A stretch of DNA of 8,074 nt from Bacteroidia bacterium. GTDB taxonomy: Bacteria; Bacteroidota; Bacteroidia; Bacteroidales; UBA12481. Location of the stretch: assembly GCA_026391235.1 (NCBI GenBank), contig JAPLDV010000113.1, positions 1-8,074 of the forward strand, written 5' to 3'. Numbering within the stretch: the stretch's first letter is position 1; each line of letters starts with the position of its first letter. Below the pieces are notes generated by a model. The model was not told the origin of the DNA and did not search any database. It saw only the letters and a list, made by a program, of their open reading frames with translations. Of the stretch, positions 6,137 to 8,074 are shown in pieces. Both the position numbers and the translations under genes were made by a program.

Positions 6137-6565
6137 TCAATGGAACTGTGTGGTAACTTCTGTTGTCTGGTTTTTAAAAACCTCAATTTTAGTTCCGGCC
6201 GCTTTGATGCCGTATTGCCCACTGAAACCATAAAATTTGCAGGAATCAAGCTTGCAAAGGCACATGATCGTTGCCTGATAGTAATAAGTTCCCTCAGGCA
6301 GAAAGAACTGGTATTTCGAAACCACATCCGAGACGTTGGTTGAGGTAAAAAACAATCCAAGGTTCAGCGAGTCTTCGGTATATGCCATTCGCAGGGAGAG
6401 TCGCTTAATCCGGCTATCCTGCAAACCATCGACCTTGTAAATAAAGGAAAAGTTAATTGTCCCTAATTCCTCCTTGGTGCCAGAATTACCCGGAATTAAC
6501 GGGTCTGGATTGCAGGAAATTACCAGGATACTAATACATATGAGGTAACTCAGTAGCTTTTTCAT
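6137..6565 (-). CDS. Small lipoprotein, unknown function
   Basis: 142 residues with a clean lipoprotein signal: MKKLLSYLICISILVIS then Cys18 (lipobox VISC), followed by Asn19-Pro-Asp. The mature part is beta-rich, for example LGTINFSFIYKVDG, FFLPEGTYYYQATI (87-100) and TKIEVFKNQTTEVTTQF, suggesting a single beta-sandwich. A Cys-rich segment MCLCKLDSC (Cys102/104/109) could make a disulfide in the periplasm or at the surface. Its ATG lies inside the 3' end of the DUF4249-type gene (35-base overlap), and its stop lies two bases before the ATG of the PKD-FISUMP gene, so the three are almost surely co-transcribed and translationally coupled. I do not recognise a named family. The gene order suggests it works with its two lipoprotein neighbours at the cell surface. 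Confidence 0.8.
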   Translation of the reverse strand: MKKLLSYLICISILVISCNPDPLIPGNSGTKEELGTINFSFIYKVDGLQDSRIKRLSLRMAYTEDSLNLGLFFTSTNVSDVVSKYQFFLPEGTYYYQATIMCLCKLDSCKFYGFSGQYGIKAAGTKIEVFKNQTTEVTTQFH

Positions 6566-7586
6566 TCATTAACAGATCTTTAGATGACAAAAAACCCAGG
6601 TGTTTGGTTAAGGGGCTCATCGCAATAGAATCGATAGTAAACCGGGAAATGATCACATTATTAATAAATTGATGTTTCAACGAAGAGAATAGTCCTTGTG
6701 CATTATCCAGGTTTGTGTATAAAATTTCAGAGAAAGCACTAAAATTTCTTTCCGAATTGACTCTTTTATACAATTCAAATCCACCGCATGAAATCTGAAA
6801 ATTAAAGCAGATGGGTTTGCGGATGACTTCCGGATCAACAGAAAGTCTTCGTGATAATTCCTTAAAAAACAAAATCCCGGATACTTTTTGTTGAAGATAC
6901 TCAACATCCTGATGTTCAATTAGCAATGGCTCCAACTTGTACTTGAATTCTTTTCTTTCAGTTAATCCATTTCGGACTTCATCATAAATAAAGGTCAGGG
7001 TTGTCTGATAGATTTGGGCATTAACCACCGGGCTAAATCTTGCGTAGTAATCCTGACCAGGAAACAAATCGGCTTCACGATAAAGAATCACAGAGGGGTC
7101 GATAATCCGAAAATCCGAGCCAAAACTTTGTGTTTGTCCAAATACAATTCGGTTTTCCGACTGAAAAAAGAGTACCAGTGAATATTGGGTTGCCGGCTTG
7201 ATTTTGCATTTGGTGGCAAAAATCTGCATACCCTCAACCGGAAACCAACCGGTATCCTTCTTAATGCCGTTTATCAGATCGCATTTATAAAACCGTTGCT
7301 TGATCACTGATCCGTCCTCTTCAATATCTATCTCCGGCTCTTCGGAATAAACCAGCTCCCCGGCCGATGGTTTTTGGCCGGGATTGTCAACAGGAATGGT
7401 AAAGGTTTTGCTCAGCCTGAGGTATTGGATAGAATCATCAGGATTCAGGAAACAATAGATGATCGGGATCGTTGCACCATCTCCGTTAATCTCAATATCG
7501 GTACTGCAAGCCTGTGAAAGAATGATTGCGCCCAATAATAACAGGTGCAGTAAAAACCGAGACCAATATACACCCGGAGTAATCAT
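6531..7586 (-). CDS. DUF4249-type outer-membrane lipoprotein
   Basis: 351 residues from ATG 7586. The signal MITPGVYWSRFLLHLLLLGA...LSQA ends at Cys27 (lipobox SQAC). The start of the mature protein, ATIPIIYCFLNPDDSIQYLRLSKTF (39-62, paraphrasable as a 'xVYGLLNPxDSxxYxRxxKxF' pattern), and the end, YTNLDNAQGLF (290-300), TIDSIA (317-322) and TKHLGFL (327-333), fit the Bacteroidota lipoprotein group usually labelled DUF4249 or hypothetical. Family members often lie next to TonB-dependent receptors and are thought to be surface-exposed; no receptor is seen in this window. The last 18 residues (SSKDLLMNEKATELPHMY) run beyond the normal family end and overlap the next gene by 35 bases. First gene of the minus-strand operon; the spacer upstream has only a near-match promoter (TAAATTGG on the minus strand, plus coordinates about 7609-7616). 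Lipoprotein status is firm, exact family label moderate. Confidence 0.78.
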   Translation of the reverse strand: MITPGVYWSRFLLHLLLLGAIILSQACSTDIEINGDGATIPIIYCFLNPDDSIQYLRLSKTFTIPVDNPGQKPSAGELVYSEEPEIDIEEDGSVIKQRFYKCDLINGIKKDTGWFPVEGMQIFATKCKIKPATQYSLVLFFQSENRIVFGQTQSFGSDFRIIDPSVILYREADLFPGQDYYARFSPVVNAQIYQTTLTFIYDEVRNGLTERKEFKYKLEPLLIEHQDVEYLQQKVSGILFFKELSRRLSVDPEVIRKPICFNFQISCGGFELYKRVNSERNFSAFSEILYTNLDNAQGLFSSLKHQFINNVIISRFTIDSIAMSPLTKHLGFLSSKDLLMNEKATELPHMY

Positions 7587-7682
7587 TCAATGGTTTTTAT
7601 TAAAAAATCCAATTTAGTTATTAATTCTGAATCCTGTTTTTATGAGTGGATAATGTTTGCAGAAGTGTGATTATTGGCCGGA

Positions 7683-7790
7683 TTAATGTAACTGGCTTTC
7701 ATGGAACTCTTTTAAAATACCATCCCCTTGCTCGACTTTAGGTACCCACCCCCTTAGGGGCATAACCGCCAAGCTAAGCTCGTAATGCAT
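7683..7790 (-). CDS. Possible 35-residue small ORF, or part of a dispersed repeat
   Basis: On the minus strand ATG 7788-7790 opens MHYELSLAVMPLRGWVPK, then VEQGDGILKEFHESQLH, and stops at TAA 7683-7685. The composition is protein-like (charged, no low complexity) and the segment is GC-richer than the flanks, which argues against pure chance. There is no signal peptide, Shine-Dalgarno or known domain. It lies just upstream of the lipoprotein operon in the same orientation. It may equally be part of an intergenic repeat. Low confidence. Confidence 0.2.
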   Translation of the reverse strand: MHYELSLAVMPLRGWVPKVEQGDGILKEFHESQLH

Positions 7791-7900
7791 TAATTTTCAA
7801 TATTTTTCAAAAACAACTTTTCTTGGTATCATTATCCATTCAACCTCACTTAAGCAGGAGTGGTGATGGACATACAGTAACAAAGGGTGCGGGTAAGGGA

Positions 7901-7950
7901 AGCGATCCCGGCCCCGGCCTCCGCCGGGGCAGGCACTTCGCCGGGATGAC
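7901..7950. repeat. REP-like GC-rich nested palindrome
   Basis: Outer arms ATCCCGGC (7905-7912) and GCCGGGAT (7940-7947) enclose an inner 8-bp stem GCCCCGGC (7911-7918), loop CTCC, GCCGGGGC (7923-7930). Read on the minus strand it begins GTCATCCCGGCGAA and ends GCCGGGATCGC, the form of widely dispersed REP-like palindromes in many bacteria. Inner and outer stems share two bases, so one full fold or two alternative folds are possible. No poly-T follows on either side, so it is not a normal terminator. Confidence 0.7.
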
Positions 7951-7977
7951 ACGGGATTGTGGAGGAGATAGAAGAAG

Positions 7978-8004
7978 TGTGAGCGTGAGTGTGTGTGTGG
8001 TGAG
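7978..8004 (+). repeat. GT-rich low-complexity run
   Basis: A run of GTGAG and GTGT units (GTGAGCGTGAGTGTGTGTG followed by TGGTGAGC) on the + strand, just after the REP-like hairpin. It is short, imperfect and probably a simple-sequence tract with potential for slippage. Confidence 0.5.
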
Positions 8005-8074
8005 CATCGCAAGGAGATGTTCGTTTGATCATGATGTAGCGACCTCACACCCACGCACCAACCCTTCCCGTCCT

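Larger units (their letters stand above)
7587..8074. other. 488-base region without a convincing protein gene
   Basis: The first 280 bases are AT-rich and include the leader of the lipoprotein operon, CCCCTTAGGGG (7752-7762, a short palindrome) and TAATGCATTA (7783-7792). From about 7850 the composition changes to purine- and GC-rich, with a REP-like hairpin (7901-7950) and a GT-rich run (7978-8004). Two long minus-strand reading frames across this part are artefacts of the repeat. No tRNA, TonB receptor or regulator is visible. Confidence 0.55.

Noticed and set aside
6135..6140. TTG start of the PKD-FISUMP gene at 6140
   Set aside because: An ATG two codons later (6134) gives the same signal peptide and avoids overlap with the preceding stop.
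7609..7616. Bacteroidota -7 promoter element (TAAATTGG on the minus strand) for the lipoprotein operon
   Set aside because: One mismatch to TAnnTTTG and no TTG at the proper -33 distance; not enough to list as a promoter.
7797..8054. 85- and 60-residue minus-strand reading frames across the region
   Set aside because: They translate the REP-like palindrome and the GT-rich tract (His/Ser/Pro-rich, with the HPGE...AEAGAGIA peptide typical of translated REP repeats). No start context or domain.

Overview
The window looks like a piece of a Bacteroidota chromosome, probably from an anaerobic or uncultured lineage. The evidence is surface lipoprotein families typical of that phylum (a DUF4249-type protein and a PKD-repeat protein with a FISUMP domain), an outer-membrane barrel whose signal peptide ends in FSQ, AT-rich leaders without clear Shine-Dalgarno sites, and GTAGAGAC...GTCTCTAC palindromic repeats of a kind I associate with this phylum and with cyanobacteria. 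No RNA genes, CRISPR arrays or intact mobile elements are visible.

Positions 2-3061 (+ strand) hold a tight three-gene redox operon with overlapping reading frames. It encodes an HdrA-like flavin/iron-sulfur protein (5' end outside the window), a small HdrC-like protein with two [4Fe-4S] motifs, and a 623-residue fusion. The fusion joins a NarI/HdrE-type membrane cytochrome-b-like domain, a two-cluster ferredoxin domain and two complete CCG domains (HdrD/HdrB type). Together they look like a membrane-bound heterodisulfide-reductase-like (Qmo-like) complex that could pass electrons between a cytosolic flavin/Fe-S module and the quinone pool. The HdrC-like gene carries a cluster of palindromic repeat units inside its coding sequence, in frame, exactly in the linker between its two clusters.

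Positions 3062-4130 contain a 350-base spacer with one weak secreted small ORF, a single gene for a 198-residue outer-membrane beta-barrel protein, and a strong intrinsic terminator.

Positions 4123-7586 (- strand) are a surface lipoprotein operon read right to left: a DUF4249-type lipoprotein, a 142-residue lipoprotein, and a lipoprotein with four PKD-like repeats and a C-terminal FISUMP domain. Downstream of its last stop codon lie gene ghosts: a frameshifted PKD repeat fused directly to the C-terminal end of a second DUF4249-type protein with an in-frame stop. They record a lost paralogous cassette.

Positions 7587-8074 are non-coding or nearly so: a 35-codon reading frame of doubtful status, a GC-rich nested hairpin resembling REP elements, and a GT-rich low-complexity run.
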